Below are positions 9,253-17,111 of a stretch of 32,731 bases of DNA, one piece after another (positions within the stretch are counted from its first letter, which is position 1; the number at the start of each line of letters is the position of its first letter). A program made the position numbers and the translations under genes. The DNA is from a bacterium (lineage in GTDB: Bacteria; Planctomycetota; Phycisphaerae; UBA1845): contig JAAEQG010000742.1 of the NCBI GenBank assembly GCA_024231775.1, forward strand, positions 1 through 32,731. The letters are read 5' to 3'. The notes under the pieces are model-generated. The model worked only from the letters and a program-made list of their open reading frames with translations, did no database searches and was not told where the DNA came from.

Positions 9253-10480
9253 ATGCAACTTCGAGATAAAGACATTCGTCATCATCTTTGGAAGACGTTT
9301 CAGTCTGCGCTTGCTGCGCTTGAGGACAGACCAATATCTGCGGCGATATGCAGGGGACTGGTGGGGGGACGCCCCCCCCCCTTCTCTGATGACTGACGAT
9401 CGGCTTCATGTCGTTGATGAAGCCATAGAGCAACAGAGCCTCTGCTGCTTCTTTGAGGACAAAGTGGTAGCGGGTCTGCCCCACCCTCGCTACTGCACAT
9501 CAGAAGACCTCGTCTCCGCGTTCAGGACGCAGATGGTCTCGTCTATCGCGGTCGCCGAGCCTATCGGTGCCGCGGAGTTTGATGAGGTCTATGAGCGGTT
9601 TATGCTTGCCGTTGACGCGTTCTGCGGCGAGGAGCACGTGTCTGAACCGATTCCAATCGTGACTAGCGGTCTTGCGAAGGGCGCTGCCGTAAACCCTGTT
9701 CGGTTCTGGGGTGGTGGCAGTTTTCTCACGGCTGATCGATTCCGCGTTTGGGTTGTTGGCAGCCTGCCGTACATGTACGACCCTGCATGTGAAGATCCCG
9801 GTTCTTGTGCGTCGCGGTGCGTTTATGTGTCGATCTGTGCGACTTGTACTAAGGATGCGTTCAGGAAGCTAACAGAGGAGTTGCCAGCAGTATTGCGCGT
9901 GCTGTTCTCGTCAGACGTGCTCGTTAATTGGAACGGCTGGCCCGAGGATTTTGGAGTGGCGCCCGCACTCATCGACATGTACTTCAGCAATGTAAAGACG
10001 AAGGACTCCATTGATAGACGCATCCGGAATGCAATCCAGTTACTTATCGACGCGGATTCTAACTGCAGCCGAGGCGTAAGTATCGCCCTCAACGTGGCGG
10101 CGTTGGAGGCGTTGTTGGGAGAAAGGACGGATAGTATTGCAGGTTCTCTCGCCGATAGCACTGCGGTCCTTCTGGAGCCGGACCTTAACTATCGGTCAAG
10201 AGCGGTCCGGCACATAAAACAACTCTATCACATACGTTCACGGGTGCTGCATGGACAGCAGCTTGAAGGGGAAGTAGGGATCCTGTCTGATGCACGACAG
10301 GTAGTCTCCGGGGCGATGAGGGCTATTGTCGAGAGATGTCAGTTCATGAGGCGAATCGACCAAACCCCTGAGAGGCCAAGCGACTTGCTGAAAGAGCTGA
10401 AGGAGAGCAAGTTCGGCGGTGGCCCACCGGCGGGTGTCTCTGAGTCTTCGGTTACCGGGTTATGGAGGCACGCGCCGTAG
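9253..10480 (+). pseudogene. Apea-like HEPN-domain protein, reading frame split at a 10-C tract
   Basis: An ATG at 9253 has GGGAG about 8 bases upstream and begins MQLRDKDIRHHLWKTF. That frame stops at 9396, just after a run of ten C at 9372-9381. The next frame is open from before the tract to 10480. Removing one C, or adding two, fuses the two into one 408-residue protein. The C-terminal third resembles the Apea-like HEPN domain: SIALNVAALEALLG, then RSRAVRHIKQLYHIRSRVLHGQ in two adjoining parts, the last holding an R-x4-H motif (RSRVLH) like the RNase site of HEPN proteins. The middle has a cysteine cluster (DPACEDPGSC, SRCVYVSICATC) that could bind metal. No transmembrane segment is seen. 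A shorter product could start at TTG 9311 or ATG 9389, neither with a good ribosome-binding site. GC is visibly lower than in neighbours (about half in stretches counted by eye), suggesting transfer. Family assignment is moderate, and any toxin or defence role is inference. Confidence 0.6.
9363..9381 (+). other. G6-ACG-C10 slippery tract inside the HEPN gene
   Basis: Six G at 9363-9368, then ACG, then ten C at 9372-9381. The G run can pair with the C run as a hairpin. The upstream frame with the good start needs a one-base deletion here to join the long downstream frame. The tract could be a slippage (phase-variable) site, a real frameshift mutation, or a homopolymer sequencing error. Confidence 0.8.
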
Positions 10481-10489
10481 GCCACGGAT

Positions 10490-10512
10490 TCGAAACGAGG
10501 ACGTAGCTCTTT
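10490..10512 (-). repeat. inverted copy of the 25-bp repeat; right arm of the pair around the HEPN gene
   Basis: The 23 bases starting TCGAAACGAGGACGTAG are the exact reverse complement of 9046-9068. They begin 10 bases after the HEPN stop codon and are followed within 20 bases by another repeat family (10530-10557). Confidence 0.85.
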
Positions 10513-10529
10513 CTTGACGCGGGTTGCAC

Positions 10530-10557
10530 TCCGCTCCCTCACGGTCGCGGCTCGGTT
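10530..10557 (+). repeat. TCCGCTCCCTCACGG repeat core, copy 1
   Basis: A 28-base core (TCCGCTCCCTCACGG, then TCGCGGCTCGGTT) that recurs identically at 17177-17204 and 22394-22421, always in the same orientation. Here only the core is shared. It lies in the short gap between the convergent HEPN and M28 genes. Confidence 0.85.
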
Positions 10558-10607
10558 TGTGGCTCGCTTGCGTTCCGCGGTCCACGGAGGGCACGTCGAA
10601 TCTCGGG

Positions 10608-13598
10608 CTACTTGCGCACCGTGGGCGTGATCTGCAGCTTGACCTGCTTGTCGTCGCGCAGGACCACGATCGAGACCGCCTGGTCGGGCTTAACGGCGTT
10701 GAGCACGACCGAGTAGTCCTCCAGGCTGCGGATCTCCTGGCCGGCGAACTCGATGATGATGTCACCGCCCTGGAGCCCCGCCTTCTGGGCGGGGCTGTCG
10801 CCACTTACGCCGCTGATCTTCATTCCGGCGACGTTGCCGGCGGCGAAGTCAGGGACCGTGCCGGTGAAGATGCGCCGGCGACCTCCACCGCCGCCCTTGG
10901 GAGTGGCTCGTTTGACCTCGGCGTATGCCGGGGAGGTGGCACGTTGGACGAGTTCGATTCCCAGCTCCCGGGCGAAGCGGGCGATTCGAGTCATGCCCAG
11001 GTAGTTCAGCGTATCCGCATCGTCGGTGGGGCGGTTGTAGTCGTCGTGGATGTCGGTGAACATCGAGAGCACGGGTACTCCCGCGGGGTAGAACGCCGTG
11101 GTGTCGGTGGGGAGGTAGGGATCGTCCTGCAGTGACAGATTCAGCGGAACACGGACGTTGATCCTCTCTATCCAGGAGCGCCACTGCGGCGACGACCCCA
11201 CCGCCTGGACCAGCAGCTTGCCCGCCTGCATGCGCCCGACCATGTCGAAGTTGACGTAGGCTTTGATCCGGTCGAGCGGGCAGGGAGCGTGCTGGGCGAA
11301 GTACGAAGATCCGATGATCCCGATCTCCTCACCAGACCAGCAGGCGAAGATCGTCCCGCGCCGGGGCTGATGATCGCCTGCTTGCTGGTGGGCCTGGGCG
11401 AGCGCCGCAGCCAGTTCGAGCACGGTCGCGGTCCCCGAGGCGTTGTCGTCCGCCCCGTTGTGGATCTGTCCTTCCTCGCCCGCCAGCGCTCGCGAGCCGC
11501 CCGCCTCTCCGTGGCCGATGTGGTCGTAGTGGGCGCCGAACACGATGAACTCGTCAGCCCGTTCGTCGTCGCCGGTACCGGGCAACATGCCGACGACGTT
11601 GCGGCAGCGACCTTCGCGCCGTTCGAGATGCATGGTCGGCCCGACGTATGTCTTGGTGACGCCCTTGAAGTCGTCGGGGATGCTCCCGGTGTCCAGCAGG
11701 GTCTGCCATTCGCCCAGGTTCTTACCGCTCTGCTGGAGCAGGCGATTGGCGGCATCGACCGTCAGGCAAGCCGCCACAATGCCCGCGTCACTTGCGGAAC
11801 GCGAAAGGGACAACAGCTCGCCGGCGCCGGGGGTGTTCGGCCCGACGACCAGCAGGAAACCGGTGGCGCCGTGCTGCTTGGCTTGCATGGCTTTGTAGCG
11901 GGGGTTGCTGTACAGGCCGTACCGGATGCGCTGCTCGGTCTCAAGCTTCTGCGGTACGTCGTCCAGCACCAGGACGATCTTCCCGGCGACGTCCAACCCC
12001 GCGTATGAATCGTACTTACCCTGGCCTTTCTCTTCGGGGACCACCAAGCCGTACCCGACGAAGACCAACTCGCTATGCACCGCGGCGTTGGCGGTGAAGG
12101 ACAGCGGTCGAAAGTCCTGCTCGGGGGTCAGCGGATCGAACGTCGTCGCGTGGGGGTTGTCGGTGAATCCCAACTCGTTCTTCTCGGGGATCATCTCCAC
12201 GCCCTGGGGGAAGGGGAACTCCTGGAAGTAGCTCCCGTTGTCGCCCAAGGGTATCAGCCCGGCTTCCTTGAACCGTGCGGCGATGTATTCCCCCGCCGCG
12301 TTCACACCCTTGGTCCCGGTCATGCGCCCTTCCAAAGCGTCCGCCGCGAGGAAGCTGACGTGAGCGTAGAGATCGTTGCTGGTGATTGCGGGCTTGAGGT
12401 CGCCCTTGGCCTTGGGCGGCGGACCCGCTTCCCAGCCGCCGTTGGGTACATGGGCGGAGGATTCGGGTTCGGGAGTCCCGCGCGACGGCGCGGCGCGCAC
12501 TGCTGCGAGGGCTGCTTGGTGGTCCCAGTCAGCCAGGAAGAGTTGGGCGCGGCCGCGTCCCGGGGTGTTTCGTCCGCTAGTCCAACTGAAGGTCTTACCG
12601 CCCGGAGCGAACACCGGCAGGCCGTCAAAGCCGTCCGTGTGGGTCACGCGCACCGGTTGCTTCTCTCCGGATGCGGCGGCGATGTAGATCTCGAAGTTGG
12701 CGAACCCCAGTTTGTTCGAGCCGAACGCGAAGTAGTCACCCGAGGGGTGCATGTACGGAGCCCAGGACATGCACTTGAAGTCGGTCAACTTGCGGCGGTC
12801 GCTACCGTCCAGCTTCATCGTATAGACGTCGCAGAGCAATCCGTTCTCTTCGAAATGACGCCAGATGATCCGCCGGCCATCGGGGGTGAAGAACGGCCCG
12901 CCGTCCTCGCCAGGCCACTCGGTCAACCGGCGCTGCTGCGAACCGTCCGCGTTCATCAGGTATATCTCGCAGAAGTGCGCGGGTGAGCGCTCGAAGCGAG
13001 CCTGATCCTCCGGCGACATCTGGTCCGTGGGATAGACCTGGCGGTTGGAGGCGAAGACGATCAGCTCGCCGTCCGGCGAGTAGGCACACTCCGCGTCATA
13101 TCCGAGAGTCTCGGTGAGGCGGAGGGGGTTACGCCCGCGGGAGTCGGTGGCGAAGATGTCGTAGTGTTCGTCGTAGTCCCAGCGACGGCGCTCCCGGGTG
13201 GGGTTGTTCCGTTCCGCGTATTCCTCTTTCTGTTTGTCGCGGGCTCGGGGATCGAGGTGGGTCGAAGCGAAGAGCACCTGGTCGGTCCCCGGACGGAAGA
13301 ACGAGCACGTCGTCCGTCCGAATCCGGGGGAGATCAGACGGACCCGCCCGGTGGTCAGATCGAGCGTGTGGATCTGGAAGAACGGGTTTCCCGGATAGCG
13401 CTCGCTCTGGAAGATCAAGTGCGCTCCGTCCGGTGAGAAGTAGCCCTCGCCGGCGCGCCGCCCCTCGAACGTCAGTTGCCGCGCCTGGGTGATGAAGCGG
13501 TCGGACGCAACCGTTTCCGCCGCGAAGCTCCCGGCGGTTGCGCCGAAGGTCATCGCCCAGACCGTACCGATCATCAACCGTTGCCACTGGATGTACAC
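10608..13598 (-). CDS. exported M28 metallopeptidase with PD40 beta-propeller, PA and PDZ domains
   Basis: A 996-residue secreted or periplasmic peptidase. The start is GTG at 13598, with AGGAGGTGA just upstream. An N-terminal signal peptide runs to about ATAGSFAAE. Residues about 35-370 form a TolB/PD40-type beta-propeller with repeated blades such as YSPDGELIVFASNR and FTPDGRRIIWRHF. A protease-associated segment follows (SELVFVGYGLVVPEE, YAGLDVAGKIVLVLDD). The M28 catalytic domain then supplies the expected di-zinc ligands: FGAHYDHIGHG, NGADDNASGTA, ACWSGEEIGIIGS (catalytic Glu), YVNFDMVGR, and FTDIHDDYNRPTDD. A PDZ domain closes the protein (GVSGDSPAQKAGLQGGDIII). Members of this family are aminopeptidases, and the propeller and PDZ probably hold or select peptide substrates. 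It stands alone on its strand. Substrate preference cannot be read from sequence. Confidence 0.92.
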   Translation of the reverse strand: MYIQWQRLMIGTVWAMTFGATAGSFAAETVASDRFITQARQLTFEGRRAGEGYFSPDGAHLIFQSERYPGNPFFQIHTLDLTTGRVRLISPGFGRTTCSFFRPGTDQVLFASTHLDPRARDKQKEEYAERNNPTRERRRWDYDEHYDIFATDSRGRNPLRLTETLGYDAECAYSPDGELIVFASNRQVYPTDQMSPEDQARFERSPAHFCEIYLMNADGSQQRRLTEWPGEDGGPFFTPDGRRIIWRHFEENGLLCDVYTMKLDGSDRRKLTDFKCMSWAPYMHPSGDYFAFGSNKLGFANFEIYIAAASGEKQPVRVTHTDGFDGLPVFAPGGKTFSWTSGRNTPGRGRAQLFLADWDHQAALAAVRAAPSRGTPEPESSAHVPNGGWEAGPPPKAKGDLKPAITSNDLYAHVSFLAADALEGRMTGTKGVNAAGEYIAARFKEAGLIPLGDNGSYFQEFPFPQGVEMIPEKNELGFTDNPHATTFDPLTPEQDFRPLSFTANAAVHSELVFVGYGLVVPEEKGQGKYDSYAGLDVAGKIVLVLDDVPQKLETEQRIRYGLYSNPRYKAMQAKQHGATGFLLVVGPNTPGAGELLSLSRSASDAGIVAACLTVDAANRLLQQSGKNLGEWQTLLDTGSIPDDFKGVTKTYVGPTMHLERREGRCRNVVGMLPGTGDDERADEFIVFGAHYDHIGHGEAGGSRALAGEEGQIHNGADDNASGTATVLELAAALAQAHQQAGDHQPRRGTIFACWSGEEIGIIGSSYFAQHAPCPLDRIKAYVNFDMVGRMQAGKLLVQAVGSSPQWRSWIERINVRVPLNLSLQDDPYLPTDTTAFYPAGVPVLSMFTDIHDDYNRPTDDADTLNYLGMTRIARFARELGIELVQRATSPAYAEVKRATPKGGGGGRRRIFTGTVPDFAAGNVAGMKISGVSGDSPAQKAGLQGGDIIIEFAGQEIRSLEDYSVVLNAVKPDQAVSIVVLRDDKQVKLQITPTVRK

Positions 13599-13895
13599 AG
13601 GCTCACCTCCTCGTCAGTCCCACGCCGTGGGCGTTTTGCGTTCGTAACGCCGCCCGCGTCTCGATGCGTTCATGGAGACGGGGGCAGCAGCCGGCCGGAT
13701 CGAACGGTGCAAGTGACTCGATTTCCGCGGGGCCGTCAAGGTGAGTATCGGTGGGGGGACGTCGATGGCGTGCCCGGTGGAGGTCTGCTAGACTTGCTCG
13801 CCGGTCTGGTGAAGGCGTCGTGGGGGGCTTGCTCCGCGGGTACGAAGCGCCGTACCTGCTCGCGGAGGCTGTGGCTGGACGAATAGAGACATCGC

Positions 13896-14420
13896 GTGGA
13901 CGTGTGCGGAATCGATCCCGGGTTGAACATTACCGGATACGGCCTGCTCCGGTCCGGCGGCGGCGGTCTTTCGGTGGTGGATGCGGGGGTGTGTCGGTCG
14001 TCGGCCAGTGATCCGCTGGAGCGGCGCCTGGCGGATATCGAGGCGGATGTCGCTGAGCTGTTCACCCAGCATTCCCCGGCGGTGGTCGCGGTCGAGAAGC
14101 TCTACGCCCACTACAAGCATCCTCGAACGGCGGTGGTGATGGGTCACGTGCGTGGCGTGATTCTGGCGGCGGCAGCTCGGTGTGGGATCGAGGTTCGCGG
14201 GTACAACGCCACCCAGATCAAGCGCTACCTCACCGGAAACGGGCGGGCGAGCAAGCGCCAGGTGCAGCAGGCGGTGATGCGCGAACTTCGGTTGGCTACG
14301 CTTCCCGAACCGGCGGACGTCGCCGATGCTCTCGCTGTGGCGCTTTGTTGCGCCGGAGATGTATTCGCAAACCCTGAGAGGGGGAGCGACACCGTATCTA
14401 CGCGCACCGCACGGGTTTGA
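13896..14420 (+). CDS. ruvC: Holliday junction resolvase RuvC
   Basis: A dimeric endonuclease that cuts Holliday junctions at the end of recombinational repair, working with RuvAB. The 174 residues carry the four acidic catalytic residues at the spacing of the E. coli enzyme: D7 in CGIDPGLNITGYG, E67 in VAVEKLYAH, and D141 and D144 in PADVADALAVAL. The start is GTG. The 297-base gap upstream (13599-13895) contains the M28 ribosome-binding site and nothing else recognisable. ruvA follows after 37 bases, so the two are almost certainly co-transcribed. ruvB is not in the window. Confidence 0.94.
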   Translation: MDVCGIDPGLNITGYGLLRSGGGGLSVVDAGVCRSSASDPLERRLADIEADVAELFTQHSPAVVAVEKLYAHYKHPRTAVVMGHVRGVILAAAARCGIEVRGYNATQIKRYLTGNGRASKRQVQQAVMRELRLATLPEPADVADALAVALCCAGDVFANPERGSDTVSTRTARV

Positions 14421-14457
14421 ACAAGCGACCGCGGTGCGCGGGCGCGGGGCGGACTTT

Positions 14458-15090
14458 ATGATCGTACGCATCACTGGAATCGTAGCCGACGTGTATGAGG
14501 ATCACGTGGTCCTGGATCGCGATGGTCTGGCCCGCGAGGTGCTTGTGCCTCACTACGCCGTCGGTGAGTTAGCGGCCTGCCGCGGTCGCGAGGTTACACT
14601 GCATACGCTCGAGTACCTGGAGGGTAACCAGTCCACGGGCAATCTCACCCCGCGTCTGGTGGGTTTCGCCTATCCGGACGACAAGCGGTTCTTCGTACGC
14701 TTCATATCGGTGAAGGGTATCGGTCTGCGGAAGGCGCTCAAAGCCCTGGCTGAGCCGGTGACCCGCATCGCCGCGTCGATCAAGAACGCGGACACCAAGG
14801 CCCTGACCCGCCTGCCGGGTATCGGCACCCGCGCAGCCCAACTCATCGTCGCCGAGCTACGCGGCAAGATAGACGAGTTCGTCCATGGCGCCGACGTCGT
14901 CTCCGCCGAGGATCTCGCCGGCCTCACCTCTCAGCAGAAGGACGCTCTCGACGTGCTGGTGGCTTGGGGAGACGCGCGCCAGGACGCTGAGAGGTGGCTG
15001 CAACGCGCCGCCCAGATTCACCCGGAGATCGAATCGCCCGACGAATGGGTCCGCGCCGCCTATCGGATCAAGACCGGTACGGAAACATAG
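14458..15090 (+). CDS. ruvA: Holliday junction branch-migration protein RuvA
   Basis: A tetrameric junction-binding subunit that loads the RuvB helicase. From the ATG at 14458 the protein is 210 residues, close to the usual 200, and starts in the family manner (MIVRITGIVADVYEDHVVLD, an OB-fold). Two helix-hairpin-helix motifs follow: FISVKGIGLRKALKAL and LTRLPGIGTRAAQLIVAEL. The C-terminal domain that contacts RuvB contains ALDVLVAWG. The frame is open upstream into ruvC, but the ATG matches the family start. Its stop is 55 bases from the convergent trpA stop, with no clear terminator hairpin between. Confidence 0.93.
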   Translation: MIVRITGIVADVYEDHVVLDRDGLAREVLVPHYAVGELAACRGREVTLHTLEYLEGNQSTGNLTPRLVGFAYPDDKRFFVRFISVKGIGLRKALKALAEPVTRIAASIKNADTKALTRLPGIGTRAAQLIVAELRGKIDEFVHGADVVSAEDLAGLTSQQKDALDVLVAWGDARQDAERWLQRAAQIHPEIESPDEWVRAAYRIKTGTET

Positions 15091-15145
15091 CCCGCCCCGT
15101 GTCGTTCCTTACTTGTTGAATTGCTGGTGAGACGTGGCTCCGGAG

Positions 15146-15967
15146 CTATCCAACGCCGTCGGCCAGCCCTTCGACGAACTGGGCTACGGATTCGACGATG
15201 GCGTCGCGGGGTTGGCCGGCATCCAGGGCATCGGTGATTCGGCGTACGATGGCGCTGCCGACGATGGCGCCGTCGGCAACCGTACACACCTGACGAACGT
15301 GCTCGGCGGTGCCGATCCCGAAGCCCACGCAGACCGGTAGGCTGCTGACCGCGCGCAGGTGCTCCACGCGGGTCCGCAGATCGTGGGGCAGCTCGTCGCG
15401 CTCTCCGGTGATGCCCCGGGTTGACACCAGGTAGACGAACCCGGAACTGCGCCGGGCGATCTCCTCCGCCCGGGCGGCTGGGGTGGTGGGGGCGACCAGC
15501 ATGACGTGCCGCAGCTGGTGGGCCGCGGCGGAGGCGCCAAGGTCAGACGATTCTTCATAGGGGATGTCCGGGATAATCAGTCCGTCGAACCCGGCGTCCG
15601 CCGCCCGGTGTACGAATGCTTCCGTCCCCACGCGCCGGACGATCGAGAACGACACCATCGCTACGAGGGCGGCTTGCACCTGAGACCGCAGTGCCGCCAC
15701 CATCTCGAAGAGCTGCTCGGTCTTCTGACCGCCCTCCAGGACACGATAGAACGAGTCTTGGATCACCGGGCCGTCGGCGATGGAGTCTGAGTAAGGGAAC
15801 CCGATTTCCACCGCCGCGACTCCACGCCGATCGAATCGGCGGATCCACTCCGCAGTGGCGTCGAGGTCGGGATAGCCCCCGGTCAGATAGGGCATCAAGG
15901 CACCATGGCCGGCGGCAGCCGTCAGGCGAAGGTCGATTCGATTAGCGCCGTTTGCTTCGGTTGACAT
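15146..15967 (-). CDS. trpA: tryptophan synthase alpha chain
   Basis: Cleaves indole-3-glycerol phosphate to indole and glyceraldehyde-3-phosphate, channelling indole to TrpB. The 273-residue TIM barrel has the catalytic pair E54 (AAVEIGFPYSD) and D65 (IADGPVIQ), spaced as Glu49/Asp60 in the Salmonella enzyme. FDGLIIPDIPYEES, the phosphate-binding end GFGIGTAEHVRQV and GAIVGSAIV are also present. The usual PFSDP is PYSDS here. The gene is solitary: trpB is not adjacent and trpD lies 10 kb away on the same strand, so trp genes are dispersed in this genome. With tryptophanase nearby the cell both makes and degrades tryptophan. Confidence 0.95.
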   Translation of the reverse strand: MSTEANGANRIDLRLTAAAGHGALMPYLTGGYPDLDATAEWIRRFDRRGVAAVEIGFPYSDSIADGPVIQDSFYRVLEGGQKTEQLFEMVAALRSQVQAALVAMVSFSIVRRVGTEAFVHRAADAGFDGLIIPDIPYEESSDLGASAAAHQLRHVMLVAPTTPAARAEEIARRSSGFVYLVSTRGITGERDELPHDLRTRVEHLRAVSSLPVCVGFGIGTAEHVRQVCTVADGAIVGSAIVRRITDALDAGQPRDAIVESVAQFVEGLADGVG

Positions 15968-16192
15968 GGGCGCAGACTATACCTCGGGTCAAGAAAAAAA
16001 TCTTCACAATGTGGCAATCGGCGGGCCATGCCGCCACCGCACCCCAGGGAAGATCATAACATCCTTGTTCAACGGGGGTAGCGCGCCACCGCCCCGACGT
16101 CTCCGACGCTCGGTGATCGGGCACTATTCGGATCGCCTCCGGCACACACTTTGCGGGGGCCATCAATACTTGCGCAAGAAATATATTTCGCT

Positions 16193-16221
16193 TTGGTCAG
16201 CGTGTTGGTCGATGGTAAAAT
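16193..16221 (+). promoter_or_regulatory. sigma70-type promoter of the structured RNA
   Basis: TTGGTC at 16193-16198 and TAAAAT at 16216-16221 are separated by 17 bases. The predicted start, about 16228, coincides exactly with the first base of the RNA's closing stem. The preceding stretch 15968-16192 shows no gene. Confidence 0.7.
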
Positions 16222-16227
16222 GCGGTA

Positions 16228-16433
16228 GCCCAATGAAGATTCTGCCATGCTCGTCAGGGAGAACACATTGGTTGAGCCGTAGAGCGAACCCAGGGAGATC
16301 GTTGACACGGCGCTGAACGACGTACCGACTCGATAGGGTCGGCGGTCCGAGCGGCTGGCGGTCACCCACCTATAAGCGAGGTTCGACAATCCTCTCCCAA
16401 CGGCATTGCGGTGGTCTCTTCACCACATTGGGC
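16228..16433 (+). ncRNA. ssrS: structured autonomous RNA, probably 6S RNA
   Basis: A 206-base unit whose two ends are perfectly complementary (GCCCAATG at 16228-16235 with CATTGGGC at 16426-16433). Pairing continues inward with small bulges: CTGC/GCGG, ATGC/GCAT, GGGAGA/TCTCCC (16257-16262 with 16393-16398), ATT/AAT, and GTTGAGCC (16271-16278) with GGTTCGAC (16380-16387). I count about 36 pairs in one long irregular closing stem. Beyond it lie an open region with a possible 3'-side hairpin (ACCT/AGGT near 16367-16382, competing with the stem end) and a terminal domain with hairpins such as CCGAC/GTCGG at 16324-16341. A promoter ends 6 bases before it and a terminator follows, so it is a free-standing gene. 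Length, rod shape and the CACCCACCT...AGGTTCG...CGGCAT pattern fit 6S RNA, which binds the sigma70 holoenzyme. It lacks primase-operon, SRP, RNase P or tmRNA hallmarks. The structure is clear; the family name is inference. Confidence 0.6.
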
Positions 16434-16441
16434 GATCTGAG

Positions 16442-16479
16442 GCGGGCTTACCGTTTTAACGGATAAAGCCCGCTTTTTT
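16442..16479 (+). terminator. rho-independent terminator of the structured RNA
   Basis: The stem GCGGGCTT (16442-16449) pairs with AAGCCCGC (16466-16473) and is capped by a second stem, CCGTT/AACGG. It is followed directly by six T at 16474-16479. It is the only textbook terminator I see in the window. Confidence 0.9.
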
Positions 16480-16643
16480 AACGGTTCTCTTCCCGAGAAG
16501 TTAGTGGATCCGGCGAGGGCGAAGCCCTGGCGGGAGGCCCAGGCTCCGATGGGGCAGAATGAACGTGCTACCCGAGCTTCGACGGTGGGTGATTAAGACC
16601 CTGCGGACCGGGCAGGTGGCACACCCGCCCGGTCCGTCGAAGT

Positions 16644-16744
16644 GCATCGCCCCGGAGGGGCGCATGGCTGTAGCCAGGGGTGAAGCGCAGCGCAACCCCT
16701 GGAAACTGAACCACCCAACGCACCCGCCCCGGCAGGGGTGGTGG
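16644..16744 (+). repeat. interspersed repeat with CCAGGGGT/ACCCCTGG hairpin, copy 1
   Basis: An element of about 100 bases beginning near 'gcatcgccccggagg' and ending 'ggcaggggtggtgga'. Its central hairpin has arms at 16674-16681 and 16695-16702 around a loop containing 'gaagcgcagcg'. A second copy lies at 26567-26707. It occupies part of the gene-free stretch 16480-17268, which is a patchwork of repeats with no credible coding frame. Confidence 0.8.
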
Positions 16745-16851
16745 ACGGCGAGCGCACGAAGTTTCCGGGAAGACAAACCGAATCCGCGTACGCAGCATTC
16801 GACATGTGCCCGTGCCCTTTCGGGGCACCGAGAGGGTCAGGGTGTTCTGGT

Positions 16852-16906
16852 CCAGGGGTTCCCCCTTGACTTGCGGCACAGCCGCAAGTCAAGGATTCAC
16901 CCCTGG
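16852..16906. repeat. 55-base nested perfect inverted repeat
   Basis: The outer arms CCAGGGGT (16852-16859) and ACCCCTGG (16899-16906) enclose inner arms CCTTGACTTGCGG (16864-16876) and CCGCAAGTCAAGG (16882-16894) around a 5-base loop, CACAG. Both arm pairs are perfect, with 4 unpaired bases on each side between them. There is no T run, so it is not a standard terminator. Confidence 0.9.
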
Positions 16907-17111
16907 CTAAATGCCTTGGCCCCGATTTGAGCATCTTCGTGGCCATTCTGTCCCCACCTGGAGATCCGCCCGTGGGTCGGATCAACGAGATGGGGCACCC
17001 GGCGCGACGATGACGCACGGGCAAACGAGCTTGCCCATGTCACCCGCCGGAAGAGGGCGGAACGCAACCGATGAAGTCCAATCGGAACGCCCGAGCCGCG
17101 CAAGCCCCCAC

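Noticed and set aside
13476-13886. 136-residue plus-strand open frame upstream of ruvC
   Set aside because: It overlaps the signal-peptide end and ribosome-binding site of the M28 gene on the other strand and shows no domain.
16378-16398. GAGG-TTCGACAAT-CCTC as a tRNA or tmRNA T-arm
   Set aside because: The stem is too short and the loop too long. No acceptor, D-arm, anticodon or tag peptide is found nearby, and the bases pair better in the long closing stem of the structured RNA.
16864-16894. Inverted repeat as a rho-independent terminator for trpA or glnA
   Set aside because: There is no T run on either side, it lies more than 350 bases beyond the glnA stop, and it is upstream of, not after, trpA's start.
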